A model generated the notes under the pieces. It was not told where the DNA came from, made no database searches, and saw nothing but the letters and a program-made list of their open reading frames with translations. From positions 1 to 64,000 of the forward strand of contig QRFJ01004867.1 in assembly GCA_006176705.1 (NCBI GenBank): 64,000 nucleotides of DNA, written 5' to 3'. Below are positions 23,752-36,330 of the stretch, piece after piece. This DNA is from Cocos nucifera (Eukaryota; Streptophyta; Magnoliopsida; Arecales; Arecaceae). The number at the start of each line of letters is the position of its first letter. Position 1 is the stretch's first letter. Position numbers and translations under genes: made by a program.

Positions 23752-26700
23752 TGTTAGATATATGTGCCCTAGAAGCCAGAATTGGCTGACACTTGTAATA
23801 TACTTCTAGGAGCAAAATTATAATTTTGACTATTATCAATAAAATGGATTATTTTCTATCACATATGTGTATTTAGTGTCTGTGATACATCCTTTAAGAT
23901 AATGGTAATGATAATTCATATTTTCAAGAGTTGAAAATTTAAGACATGAATAATCATTATTAACTCATAAAATGCTTCCGACCATAGGATCATCACGAGG
24001 ATGGCGATTGATCTGGAAGGTTGGTGTACAATCACTTCTCTTTAGTAGATGAATCTTGAGTCTGCAGTGTGGAGACACCAGAGCGAGAGTACAGGTACTT
24101 GTTAGAGAACGAGGGCACTGAGCGTGACCACCTCGAGTAGTCATTAGGAAGTCTACCTTCTCGTCAATGATTGACTCAATGCTGTAGTGGTGTATCTGAT
24201 TCTTTGATCTGAGGTGCATCGGTAGTTCACCTTGAGGGTGTTATAGTTTGACTACACCATAACTTGATCTCCTAGCCACATGGAATCCTGAGGTGTATGT
24301 TGGCTATAGCATGTTCATTATAGGAACTGGATTGCATCAAGATGGAATCTATCTACCTCAGTGGTAGAGGAGCAGCCCTATGATGATCATGAGAATCAAG
24401 TCCAGAAGCCCATGGCCATGGCAAAGTGAAATAATAGAAAGAGTTTCTATTTAGATTTTCACATCAGACTTGAATCGAATGATTACATCATATGACAGAG
24501 ACTAGGGTTTGATGAGTTCACCTAAACCCTAATCTGATCGGGGCTCAAGATAGAAGAACTTAATCGCATAGGTAGCTGCACCAAGAGGTTCGCATTCAGC
24601 TCTGATGGGTTGCCACCATATACTGCTAGGTGTCACTGGTGGATTTTGGGAGCAATTAGAATGATTTAGATGATCGATCATTCTAGCTGTTCGAATCAGA
24701 AGAGTTCTGATCCATATAGAAAGAGTTTCTATTAGAATTTACACTCGGCTCGAAGTCGAATGAGNNNNNNNNNNNNNNNNNNNNNNNNNNNNNNNNNNNN
24801 NNNNNNNNNNNNNNNNNNNNNNNNNNNNNNNNNNNNNNNNNNNNNNNNNNNNNNNNNNNNNNNNNNNNNNNNNNNNNNNNNNNNNNNNNNNNNNNNNNNN
24901 NNNNNNNNNNNNNNNNNNNNNNNNNNNNNNNNNNNNNNNNNNNNNNNNNNNNNNNNNNNNNNNNNNNNNNNNNNNNNNNNNNNNNNNNNNNNNNNNNNNN
25001 NNNNNNNNNNNNNNNNNNNNNNNNNNNNNNNNNNNNNNNNNNNNNNNNNNNNNNNNNNNNNNNNNNNNNNNNNNNNNNNNNNNNNNNNNNNNNNNNNNNN
25101 NNNNNNNNNNNNNNNNNNNNNNNNNNNNNNNNNNNNNNNNNNNNNNNNNNNNNNNNNNNNNNNNNNNNNNNNNNNNNNNNNNNNNNNNNNNNNNNNNNNN
25201 NNNNNNNNNNNNNNNNNNNNNNNNNNNNNNNNNNNNNNNNNNNNNNNNNNNNNNNNNNNNNNNNNNNNNNNNNNNNNNNNNNNNNNNNNNNNNNNNNNNN
25301 NNNNNNNNNNNNNNNNNNNNNNNNNNNNNNNNNNNNNNNNNNNNNNNNNNNNNNNNNNNNNNNNNNNNNNNNNNNNNNNNNNNNNNNNNNNNNNNNNNNN
25401 NNNNNNNNNNNNNNNNNNNNNNNNNNNNNNNNNNNNNNNNNNNNNNNNNNNNNNNNNNNNNNNNNNNNNNNNNNNNNNNNNNNNNNNNNNNNNNNNNNNN
25501 NNNNNNNNNNNNNNNNNNNNNNNNNNNNNNNNNNNNNNNNNNNNNNNNNNNNNNNNNNNNNNNNNNNNNNNNNNNNNNNNNNNNNNNNNNNNNNNNNNNN
25601 NNNNNNNNNNNNNNNNNNNNNNNNNNNNNNNNNNNNNNNNNNNNNNNNNNNNNNNNNNNNNNNNNNNNNNNNNNNNNNNNNNNNNNNNNNNNNNNNNNNN
25701 NNNNNNNNNNNNNNNCAGAAAGAGTTTCGATGATGTCTATGATAGAGATCATGACATATCCCATTACCATACAGAACTGAACCTAACTGGGTCACACAAA
25801 TAAGGTTTTGAATCTGGTGATCATCAATTGAACTGATCTAGTTCAATTGATCTGAATGAGATTCAATTAGGTTCAAGGAAATCGTGCTAGCACTCGATTG
25901 AACCTAACGTTCTCTTTTACTATCATAAAAAAGTTATCCTGACTGAGCCAAAGAAGTTTGTGCTCAATCAGAGGCCTTCATATGGTCTGATTGGAGGTTG
26001 TCCAAGTCAGAATAGGTTGTCTTATTTGTAAGACATTACCTGCCAATTTTGGTCACCTGCCATTTCTTGTTCTTTGACTTTGGTCAAAAGTCTACCTTTG
26101 ACTGGTCAAACGTTGACCATTCACCCTTTGACTTTTGACCACATGTCATGCACCTATTGGAGAGCTGGTGGGGGCCTGTCCCCTGCCAGAACCTGGCAAG
26201 GAGAAGGGCGCACGCCAAGGGTGGCGTGAGCCCAAGTAGGAGGCGCCTAGGAGTCCTTGTTGGACAAGGACTCCACCTCCCTTTTGGATTCCAATCAGAG
26301 TTCTACTAAGAATCCAGTTTGACTGGTCTTAGGCGCCCTCTAAGGAGGAATCCAGGGGTCTCTATTCCAACCAATCAGATTTAGATCTGATTTCACAAAG
26401 GTTGTGATTGGTTGGAGGAAGAGGAGTTGGATCACAAGAGGTCTATAAATAAGACCCTGCGCCCAACCTATGCTAATAGAGATTCCCATGCCCCAAGGCT
26501 GCCTCTCCCCTCCTTCTCCATGCCATAGTCTCTTCTCCCCTTGCTCTCCACTGTCCAAAAGTGTTTTGGATTTAGGTTGGTGCGATTCAGATCAAAGAAA
26601 GGCGATCAAAAGCAAGAAGCTGCGCTGCTGCAAAAGGACAACTGCAGATCTTCAAAAGAGTTTTGAAGATCCTCCAGATCAGATCCAGATCTGATTTTTG

Positions 26701-27013
26701 GAGGTGTGATAAAGAAGAAGAGGATCTCCAGATCCAACCCGAGTGGATACCGGTAGAGGCCAGGCGCTTGCGTGGCTAAGATCTAGAACCTTCCGCTGCA
26801 ATCAGGATCATCTACAGGATAATAGGATTACCCAAATCAGGTAAATTAAATTTGATTTAATTTATCTTATTTTATTTTATTTATTAAAATAATAATAATC
26901 AGATCTGAAACTTATCTAGATCTGATTGAGATCAAGAGAAAATTTTTGAAATATATCTCTTGATCTAATCAGATCTGGACGAACCTAGACCGGGAAATTA
27001 GGATTTTCCTTCA
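23752..27013 (+). repeat. family A LTR inserted in P2 leader, contains assembly gap
   Basis: It starts TGTTAGATATATG at 23752 and ends TTCCTTCA at 27013. Left flank ATGAC (23747-23751) has no partner at the right, where minus-strand M1 RT begins at once. The 5' part resembles the LTR at 57687 and the 3' part that at 29327. Just before the gap the sequence repeats a segment already seen about 280 bases earlier, so the two sides may come from different LTR copies. A TATA box (CTATAAATAAG) lies at about 26442-26452. Confidence 0.75.
24765..25715. other. assembly gap (951 N)
   Basis: A run of N. All frames crossing it are artefacts. The flanking sequences would be nearly contiguous in an intact LTR, so the true content is unknown. 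Confidence 0.99.
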
Positions 27014-27888
27014 TCTATCTCTATAGACTTTGATTCCTAGAATGAAGGATGCTTCTCCTAGGTCTTTCATGGAGAATTCTTTAGATAACCATATTTTAAC
27101 TATGGTCAACATGGGAATATCATTCCTAATAAGGAGGATATCATCCACGTATAGTACAAGGAAGACAATAGCGCTCCCACCGATCTTTTTGAAAACACGT
27201 GGTTCCTCCTCATTTTTGATGAAATCAAATAATTTGATCACATCATTAAAATGAGTATTCCAGCTCTGAGATGCTTGCTTAAGTCTATATATGGACCTTT
27301 GCAGCTTGCATACTTTGTGATCTGCATCACTGGATGTGAAACCTAGCGACTGTTTTATATAGATATCTTCCTCAAGGTATCCATTTAGGAACGTCATTTT
27401 CACGTCCATTTGCCATATTTCATAATCAAAATAGGCTGCAACAGCAAATAATGTGCGGATGAATTTTAGCATAGCTACTGACGAAAAGATATCCTGATAG
27501 TCAATGTCTTCGCGCTGACTATAACCTTTTGTCACTAATCTAGCTTTGAATATCTCCACATTCCCATCTACTTCAATCTTTCTCTTGTAGATCCATTTAC
27601 ACCCAATAGATATTATACCTTCGGTGGATCTACCAAGGTCCAGACTTGGTTTGAGTGCATCGAGTCAATTTCTGACTTCATTGCCTCTAACCACATTTTG
27701 GAATCGATATCTGATATCGCCTCATCATAGGTTTTGGAATCACCATGAACCCCATTACCTACGAGGAACATTTTTTCTACTTTCTCTGAAATAGTACCTA
27801 AGTACCTCTCAGGAAGATGGAAAATTTTTTTCGATCTACGAGGTTGAGGAGGTAGTGATTGTATTGGCTCAACCTGTTTTGGTTCCAT
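27014..27888 (-). pseudogene. M1 reverse transcriptase (N-terminal and middle part)
   Basis: Right to left: the linker 'PERYLGTISEKVEKMFLV', 'QVWTLVDPP', a frameshift near 27600, then 'FKARLVTKGYSQREDIDYQD', 'AYFDYEIWQMDVKMTFLNG' (first catalytic Asp), 'YRLKQASQSWNTHFND' and the catalytic box 'VLYVDDILL'. It ends abruptly at 'ILGIKVYRDR' because a plus-strand LTR abuts at 27013, so the RT C-terminus and RNase H are missing. The YVDD box is intact but the protein cannot be made whole. The plus-strand frame at 27030-27254 is a shadow. Confidence 0.9.
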
Positions 27889-28790
27889 GGGGTCCCTAGC
27901 TCATTGCTCTTGTGAGACTTTCTTCTCGAGCTTGATCTACTTTCCAATGTCACTATCTTGAATAAACTATTTTTCAAGAAAGATGGCATGCCAACTCACA
28001 ATCACATTATGGTCTTCTAGAATGTAGAAATAATATCCTAATGATTCTTTAGGATATCCTATAAATCGAGCTCTAAAAGATCTATAGTCTAACTTGTTCG
28101 CTTGTTATCTTTTGACATGAGGTGGACAACCCCAAATTCTAAGATGACTCAGACTTGGTTTCTTACCATGCCATATCTCATATGGTGCAGTAGGAACGAT
28201 TTTAGAGGAAATCCTATTCAGTAAATATATAGCAATTAACAGACTATGTCCCCCAAAAAAATCAGGAAGGTCTATGACGCTCATCATAGATCGGACCATA
28301 TCTAATAGGATCCGATTTCTCCATTCTAAAATTCTGTTGAGTTGAAGTATTCCAAGTGGAGTCCATTGAGAGACTATGCCATTTTGCTTGAGATAGTCCA
28401 AGAATTTTTGACTAAGGTATTAACCTCCTTGATCTGATCGAAGAACCTTAATGGGTTTTTCAGTTTGCTTTTTGACTTCATGTCTAAATTCTTGAACATT
28501 TTAAAATCTTCAGACTTGTGTCTCATAAGATACACGTACCCATATTGAGATAAATCATCGGTAAAGATTATGAAGTAATCAAAGTTGCCTCTAGCCGACA
28601 CATCAAATGGGCCGCACACATCAGTATGTACTAGGGCAAGTAGATCCATGGCCCTTTCTCCATGTCCTACAAAAGGGAGCTTAGTCATTTTTCCATGAAT
28701 ACATGATTCATAAATTGGATATGACTCGAAAGTTAATAGACTCAATAGTTTAGTTTTTTTTAATTTGTTAACCCTATCTTCCGCTATATG
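27889..28790 (-). pseudogene. M1 integrase
   Basis: Right to left: 'LTFESYPIYESCIHGKMTKL' (end of the HHCC region, the first Cys changed to Tyr), 'LALVHTDVCGPFDV' (first catalytic Asp), 'FTDDLSQYGYVYLMRHKSE', a frameshifted stretch holding the second Asp, then 'GIVSQWTP', 'EWRNRILLDMVRSMM' (catalytic Glu), 'PYEIWHGKKPSLSHLRIWG'. The frame closes with a TAG after the 'IFLEK' block (about 27969), the same stop as in P-main, M3 and P1. Integrase would join element DNA to the host chromosome. At least one frameshift makes it inactive. Confidence 0.85.
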
Positions 28791-29318
28791 ACCTAGTCTT
28801 AGGTGCCATAGATACCTATCATTTGGAGTATCCCTGGGTCATTTTACGGCATTCATATTTTGCTCGATATTAAAGACAGATACATCAATATGTAACTGAT
28901 AGAGACCGTTAATGAAAAAATCACTTGTAATTTTATTTGTTTCATAAAGAATATTACAATGGTCCTTAAGAAAATTAATTACATAGCCTTCTTGTGCTAA
29001 ACATAAAACAGAAATCAAATTCCTACTTATGGTAGGTACATAATAACAATCCCTAAGTACTAAATCTAATTCAGACGGTAGTCAAAGAGGGTAGGTTCCC
29101 ACGGCCAAAGCAGCAACCTTTGCTCCATTTTTTATGTGTAGGATCATCTCACCATCCTTCAGCCTCCTGCTATCCTCAAGACCCTGCATGAAAGTATACA
29201 AATGAGCACTAGAACCAGAGTCAAACATCCAACTGGATGCAGAAGAAATCATAAAGTTAGATTCAATAACGAGCATACCTCTAGAGGACCTGTCTCCTTC
29301 TTATTCCTTAGGATGGTT
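28791..29318 (-). pseudogene. M1 protease and GAG-pre-integrase region
   Basis: The protease motif 'SSWMFDSGSSAHLYT' lies at about 29195-29240, with 'NLISVLC' and 'LINGLYQLHID' downstream. A TGA follows 'CCTCTT' at about 29082, and the in-frame TGA shared with other copies lies at about 28849 just before the 'RYLWHLRLGH' block. The aspartic protease would cut Gag-Pol. Sequence departs from the family at 29319, where a short filler joins a truncated plus-strand LTR. Confidence 0.85.
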
Positions 29319-29326
29319 AATCTCTC

Positions 29327-30875
29327 TCGAATGATTACATCATATGACAGAGACTAGGGTTTGACGAGTTTACCTTAACCCTAATCTGATCGGGGCTCAA
29401 GATAGAAGAACTTAATCACATAGGTAGCTGCACCAAGAGGTTCACATTTAGCTCTGATGGGTTGCCACCATATACTGCTAGGTGTCACTGGTGGATTTTG
29501 GGAGCAATTAGAATGATTTAGATGATCGATCATTCTAGCTGTTCGAATCAGAAGAGTTCTGATCCATCAAAAGGAGTTTCGATGATGTCGATGATAGAGA
29601 TCATGACATATCCCATTACCATACAGAACTGAACCTAACTGGGTCACATAAACAAGGGTTTGAATCTGGTGATCATCAATTGAACTGATCCAGTTCAATT
29701 GATCTGAATGAGATTCAATTAGGTTCAAGGAAATCGTGCTAGCACTCGATTGTGCCTAATATTCTTCTTTTGCTATCATAAATAAGTTGTCCTGTCTGAG
29801 CCAAAGGAGTTTGTGCTCAATCAGAGGCCTTCATATAGTCTGACTGGAGGTTGTCCAAGTTAGAAAAGGTTGTCTTATTTTGTAAGACATTACCTGCCAT
29901 TTTTGGTCACCTGCCATTTCTTGTTCTTTGACTTTGGTCAAAAGTCTACCTTTGACTGGTCAAATGTTGACCATTGATACTTTGACTTTTGACCACATGT
30001 CATGTACCTATTGGAGAGCTGGTGGGGGCCTGTCCCCCTACCAGAACCTGGCAAGGAGGAGGGCGCACACCACCCTTGGCGTGTGCCCAAGCTGGAGGCG
30101 CCTAGGAGTCCTTGTTGGACAAGGACTCCATCTCCTTTTTGGATTCCAATTAGAGTTCTCCTAAGAATCAACTTTGACTGGTCTTAGGCACCCTCTAAGG
30201 AGGAATCCAGGGGACTCTATTCCCACCAATCAGATTTAGATCTAATTTCACAAAGAGTTGTGATTGGTTGGGAAGAAGAGAAGTTGGATCACAGACAGTC
30301 TATAAATAAGACCCTGCGCCCAACTCAGATTAAGTTTGAGAAACCCCACACCCCAAGGCTGCCTCTCCCTTCTTCCTCCATGCCAAACTCACCTTCTCCC
30401 TCTCCTCTCCATGTCCAAAAGGAGTTTTGGACCTTGGTTGGTGCAATCCAGATCAAAGAAAGGCGACTGAAAGCTAGAAGGCTGCGCTGCTGCAAAGGAC
30501 GACTGCTGATCTTCAAAAGAAGTTTTGAAGATCCTCCAGATCAGATCCAGATCTAATTTTTGGAGGTGTGATAGAGAAGAAGAGGATCTCTAGATCTAGC
30601 CTAAGTGGATACCAGTAGAGGCCAGGCGCTTGCGTGGCTAGATCCAGAACCTTCCGCTGCAAATAGGATCATCAATGGGTAATAGGATTACCCAAATCAG
30701 GTAAATTAAATTTGATTTAATTTATCTTTATTTTATTTTATTTATTAAAATAATAAGAATCAGATCTAAAACATCCCAGATCTGATATAGATTAAAGAAA
30801 AAAATTTTTGAAATATATCTCTTAATTTGATCAGATATGAACGAATCTGGACCGAAAAATCAGGATTTTCCTTCA
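29327..30875 (+). repeat. 5'-truncated family A LTR inside M1
   Basis: It matches the plus-strand A LTRs from their 'TCGAATGATTACATC' point onward and ends TTCCTTCA at 30875, directly followed by M1 gag on the other strand. About 700 bases of its start are missing. It has the W-box array (about 29930-30000) and a TATA box at about 30302. Frames 29928-30164, 29938-30171 and 30260-30556 are LTR sequence with no domain. Confidence 0.85.
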
Positions 30876-31270
30876 CTATCCATCACACATTTTGTCCTTA
30901 AATAGTCATTTACTGACTTAATATTTGGCTGCATGACTCTGTTCACCAAATAACTCTTGCAGGTGATCCAACATTTGGTGGGCAATCTTGATATCTTCAT
31001 GTTGGCACTGAAACTCATTAGACATCGAGTCCAACATATAGTATCTGACCTTGTTATCTTCATCTATCCAGTTGTCAAGAGACGCTCTCTGTTTAGCGGA
31101 CAGATGGGCTAGTAAGGTAGGAAGATCCTGATTCAATACATGAGCTAACTTCTCAAAACCCAAAATGATTTTGAAGTTTTGGAGCCAATCTTTGTAATTG
31201 GATTCGATCAGTCTATGAGTGTCCAGGATACAAGCTAGTGGGTTGATGCAGACATTTTTCTTTTCTTATG
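30876..31270 (-). pseudogene. M1 gag N-terminal fragment
   Basis: Minus-strand frames give 'GFEKLAHVLNQDLPTLLAHL', 'WIDEDNKVRYYMLDSMSNEF', then, frameshifted, 'QMLDHLQELFGEQSHAAKY', which is the copia gag (UBN2-like) core of this family. A TAA follows 'AAKY' and a TGA lies at the 'RLFK' position a few codons later. The C-terminal part with the zinc knuckle is lost at the LTR junction. Confidence 0.85.
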
Positions 31271-33097
31271 GAGAGTCAAAGTTTTTAGTTAGATTTTGTA
31301 TTTAAGACTTAATCAATTTATTTAGGGGTTTGATTTTTAAACATATTAGCTCTCAATATTTTCTTTAAATTCCTACACTCCACTGTAGAGATGTAAAAAT
31401 CTCTATGATAAATGATTTCTAGTGGGTGGTGCAGTCCCACCAACTGACTCATCACCTCACCTAACAGTTATTGATGATGGGTTAGCCAGTGACTGAACAA
31501 CTCTTATCCAATGATTCTCTAATCATGGTGCACCCAGGCTTGGTCTCTAATTCATGAATCTCACCATGTCCAAAATATTGATTCACTCCTTAGTTAAGTC
31601 AGATCCATCATTTGCACAAATTGGATTCCTAATTGGATCTCTCACCATATCCAAAATATTGAGCTCAATCTATCCTCCAGTCCATAGCATCCAATGTCTA
31701 ATAGATATGGTTGCATCTTTTCGGTACAACTGAACCACTATAGCCAGCTAAGAATAATCAACCTCAGGAAGGGCCCGCATATCTACAATGGTGGAAGATC
31801 TTAGTCTTAATCTTTTCTTAGAAAGATTTGATTTAGGTCTCTTTAAACTTGACTTAACATAGTCATAACCATTATGACTAACCTAGTGGCATGGGTTACC
31901 TCGGATTATTAGCCATCTTAGATCAGGACTGAGCTGACAAATATGGCCAGATAAGTGAGACCAATGGAAGGGATATCCATTAACTCGACAAGAATGCATT
32001 CGAGTCGAGTAGCTCCCAATTAAAAATCAGTCAGTCGTATCTGCCAAACTTACCTTAGACACCAAATTATTGAGCCAGAATCAATCGGGTTAGCCTATAA
32101 TCCAAACTCTAACCACTAAGCCTAATTAGGTCTTAACTTGATCGATCACTCATGTGACTCGACCTTGATCCAGACTTAATCCTTTTAGGCTGGTCAATTT
32201 AAGCACTCTTGATCCCATCTAACTAACTCTTGATTCGGTTTGATCAACCACTAGACCTAATTGAGCTACACAAGCTCGAACCCAATTTTATGAATATATC
32301 TTAGTCTAAAAATTCTCAATTTCAAACCTAATATATTTTATAATCTTAATTCTTAATTAAGTTTAGGATTCTTAAACAAAATATATAAATAAAATCCTAG
32401 GATTTCAGGATCTAGGATTTTGCAGAAAATAAGTTTTTTAATTTTTGATTAAGGAAGAACGCGCAGCACCCCTACATATCATAAGAATATCGCATCAAAT
32501 GGAAAGAGAGGGCCTTTAAACACTTCTTTATTCTTATGATCGGATGGCCAAAGGGAACACCTTAATCAAAAACATGATAAATCTATAAAACTAGTTAGAT
32601 CTACATCATATATCACATATAAAAATTGATCTAATATAAAAATATATTTTGTATTCATCTCATGTATCATATCATGCATATTATTAGATCTAAATTATCT
32701 CATAAATATTTAAAAACTAAAATTTAAATTTGTTCATATCAAATTAAATTTATTCAAGATAATTTTGTAGATCTATTCTACAACTAGTCTAAACATGCAT
32801 CAATCATATCTTATATGAATAAATTAAATAAATTTATTTTCTATTTTTTAGATTTAATTATAATATTTATAATATTACAAAATAGTAAATAAATAGATCT
32901 AAAATTATGATGATGTTAGACTACACAGAATAATTCTATTCCTAGTCTAGACATATATCTCATACATCTTAGATTTAAATTATTTAATTTTAATTTTCTA
33001 ATTTTAGATCTAATTACATCACGTGTGATATCTAAAATCATCTAATTATTAGATCAAAATTAAAATAAAATTAGATCTAATAAATTTTAAAAACCTG
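31271..33097 (-). other. M1 leader (non-coding)
   Basis: Homologous on the minus strand to the P-main leader, including the TTCTTATG...CATAAGAA hairpin region near 32475-32540. No supported gene. Confidence 0.75.
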
Positions 33098-33109
33098 GCT
33101 CTGATATTA
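33098..33109 (-). other. M1 PBS, mutated
   Basis: GCTCTGATATTA, the reverse complement of the initiator-Met PBS with two changes, lies two bases from the LTR at 33112. Confidence 0.8.
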
Positions 33110-33111
33110 GT

Positions 33112-35337
33112 TGAAGAGAAAAATTCTATTTTTTGGGTCAGATTCGCTCAGATCTGATTGGATCAAGAGAGATATTTTAAAAAAAAAATTCTTAAATCTA
33201 AATTAAATTTAAGACTCTTTAAATCTAATTTTATTGATCTAATAAAATAAAAAAAATAAATTTAATTTAATTTAATTTAATTATACCTTGTTATGGGTAA
33301 TCCTATTATCCTATGATGATCTCCATGTTTGCCTGAGGTTTTGGATGTAGCCACGCAAGCGCCTGGCCTTTACCAATATCCACTTGGACAAGATCTGAAG
33401 ATCTTCTCCTTCTCAATCTATTCTTCAAAAATTCAGATCTGGATCTAATCTTGAAGGTCTTCAAAATAGCTTTTGAAGATCAGCCATTGTCTCTTGCAGC
33501 AGTGCTGCCTTCTTCCTTTTCTGTCGTCTTTCTCTTGCTCGGATCGCACCAAACCCATGCCCAAAAACTCTTGGACATGGATAGGAGAGAGGAGACCTGA
33601 AGGTGGCATGGAGAGGGAGGGAGAGAAGCCTTGTGGCATGGACAAAGGATAGAAACTTCTTCTTCTAAGTGCAGATAGGGTTTATATAGATTCTGCTGCA
33701 CCATGCAGTGCCACATCATCCCGGTCAATTATAGTTTTTTGTGCAATCAGATCTAAATCTAATTGATGGGATGACATTATCTGATCCAATTAGATTAGAG
33801 TCCCTCATATACCTCCTTAGGTCTTGCCAATCAAAGAGGACTTTTTGGCGTCACCCAAGTTGAAACCTTGAAGCAATTGGAGTCCCATCTATATGGGACT
33901 CCAGGCATGATCCTCATAGGGTGCACGCCTCCCTAGGCATGCACATGGGCAGATGTGTAAGTGTCAAAGGTCAACATTTGACCAAAGTCAAAAGATAAGA
34001 TTTAGTATGTGATGAAAAATGGCAGGTGTTGTATCAAATTTATCTCATAAATTAAGACAATCCTTTTCTGACTTGAACAAGCTCCAGTCAAATCAAGTAA
34101 AGATAAGTAAAGGTTTCTAAGTGAGCCCAAACATATTTGGCTTAGTCAAAATAAGCTTTAATGATTGTTGAAGGAGAACATTAGGCTCAATCGTATGCTA
34201 GCATGATTTTCTTGAACCTAATTAAATCTTATTCAAATCAATTGAACTAGGTTAGTCCAATTGATAATATCCAGATCCAAACCTTGTTCGTGTGACCTAT
34301 TTAGGTTTAGTTCTGAATGGTAATGGGATACATTGCGATCTCTATCATCGATATCATCGAAACACCTTTTGATGGATCAAAATTTTTTCTGATTCAGACA
34401 ACTAGTATGATCGATCATCTAAATCATTTTAATTGCTCCCAAAATCCATCAGTGACATGCAACAGCATATGGTGGCAATCCATCAGAATTGAAAATGAAC
34501 CTCTTGGTGCAGTTACCTATGTGATTAAGTTCCTCTATCTTGAGCCCCGATCAGATAAGGGTTAAGGTGATATCATCAAACCCTAATTTCAGTCATATGA
34601 ATTAATCATTCGATTCAAGTCTAATGTGAAAAATCTAATAGAAACTCTTTCTATTATTTCACTCTGCCATGGCCATGGGCTTATGGACTTGATTCTCATG
34701 ATTATCATAGAGCTACTCCTCATCTACTGAGATAAATAGATCCTCTATTGGTGCAATCCAATTTTTATAATGAACATGCTATAGCCAACATACACCTCAG
34801 GATTTTGAATGGCTAAAAGACCGAGTTACACTGTAGTCAAACTATAACACCCTCAAGGTGAACTATCGAAGTACCTCAGATTAAAGAACCAGATACACCA
34901 CTGTAGATTCGAGCTAGTCATTCACGAGAAGGTAGACTTCCTCATGAGTACTCGAGGTGGTCACGCTTAGTGTCCTCGTTCTCTAACGAGTATCTATACT
35001 CTTGCTCCGGTGTCTGTACACCATAGACTCAAGACTAATCTATCCTAAAAAAGTGAAGTACACCAACCTTTTGGATCAATTATCATCCTCATGATGATCC
35101 TACGGTTGGGAGCATTTTATGAGTTAATAATGAAAATTCATGTCTTAAATTTTTAACTCTTGAAAATATGAATTATCATTACCATTAACATAAGGAATGT
35201 ATCACAGACACTTTCAAATACACATTATGATAGAAAATAACTTATTTTATTATTTATAGTCAAAATTATAATTTTGCCCTTAGATGTGTATTACATGTAT
35301 CAACCAATTCTGACTTCTAGGAAATATATATCTAACA
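33112..35337 (-). repeat. M1 5' LTR
   Basis: 2226 bases from TGAAGAG to CTAACA, next to the PBS on the left and the CCATC target duplication on the right. It pairs with 18735-20221 (both carry 'CCCAAAAACTCTTGGAC'). Frames 33445-33645, 33480-33728 and 34317-34565 are not genes. Confidence 0.9.
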
Positions 35338-35342
35338 CCATC

Positions 35343-36330
35343 TACTAGAAATCTATAATCATGGAGATTTTCGCATCTCTACCAAGAAAGTGTAGGGATC
35401 TGAATAAATGATGGGAGCCTAATTTATTTAAAAATAAAATTTTTAAATAAATTAATTAAGTTTAATTATAAAATCTAACAAGAAACTTTGACTCTCTACA
35501 AGAAATATCTGCGTCCAACCCACTAGCCCATATCTTAGATATCCATAGACGGATCGGATCTAACTATAAGGATTGGCTTTGAAACTTCAAAATTATTTTG
35601 GATTTTGAGAAGTTAACTCAGGTGTTGGAACAAGATCCTTCTACTATACCAGCCCTTCCATCTGCTAGTCAGAGAATGTCTCTTAAGAAGTGGATGGATA
35701 AAGATAACAAAGTTAGGTATTACATGTTAGGCTCGATGTCTAATAAGCTCTAGCACCAACATGAAGATATTAAGACTGGCCATCAAATGTTGGCTCACCT
35801 GCAAGAGTTGTTTGGTGAACAGAGTCACGCAGCCATATATTAAGTCACTAAGAGACTATTTAAGGCTCAGATGCATGATGGGCAGTCGATCCTAGATCAT
35901 TATCCGATGATGATCAAGAACTTAGAAGAGCTTGAGAAACTCGGTGTGAAGTTAGATCAGGATCTATAGATTGATATAACTCTGCAGTTCTTGACTGATG
36001 TGTATGCGTAGTTCATCATGAACTACCATATGCATAAACTTCAGAATACCTTGGCTGAACTTATGAATATGCTAGTTACTGCTGAGCTTTCTATGAAAGA
36101 TTCTAAAGGCTCATTACTTGCTATGGAGCGGACTTCTTCCAAGAGAGTTTTTTGGAAAGAAAAAAAAGTCTGTGAAGAAGCAGAAGGTGGATGGTGGGAA
36201 GAAGAAGAAGGTAAAGCCGAAGAAGAAGGCCGACAAAAAAAAATATTTTCATTATAACACTGATGGCCACTGGAAGCAGAACTATCCTCTTCACTTGGCT
36301 AGCCTGAAGAATAAGAAGGAGGCAGGTCCT
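35343..36330 (+). pseudogene. P1 leader end and gag
   Basis: After the leader tail, gag begins near 35515 ('SASNPLAHILDIHR') and runs 'NYKDWL', 'QDPSTIPALPSASQRMSL', 'HQMLAHLQELFGEQSHAA', 'LEELEKLGVKLDQDL', then a TAG at about 35968 found at the same codon in P-main and M3, 'MNYHMHKLQNTLAELMNMLV', a Lys-rich stretch, and a zinc-knuckle remnant 'KKYFHYNTDGHWKQNY' at about 36240-36285 in which every Cys is replaced by Tyr. Several frameshifts. Gag forms the particle shell and binds element RNA. No convincing start Met is visible. Confidence 0.85.

Larger units (their letters stand above)
18730..35342 (-). mobile_element. M1: minus-strand family A element nested in P1 leader
   Basis: The target duplication CCATC lies at 18730-18734 and 35338-35342. 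The right LTR (33112-35337) is its 5' LTR, next to a PBS and leader; the left LTR (18735-20221) is the broken 3' LTR. Gag, protease, integrase and part of RT read right to left. RNase H, the front of RT and about a third of the 3' LTR are missing, replaced by plus-strand A LTRs and the gap at 20222-27013. Part of gag is missing around the LTR at 29327-30875. Confidence 0.85.

Noticed and set aside
24683..25803. Long frames of 343-370 codons on both strands
   Set aside because: They are made of the 951 unknown bases and are artefacts of the gap.
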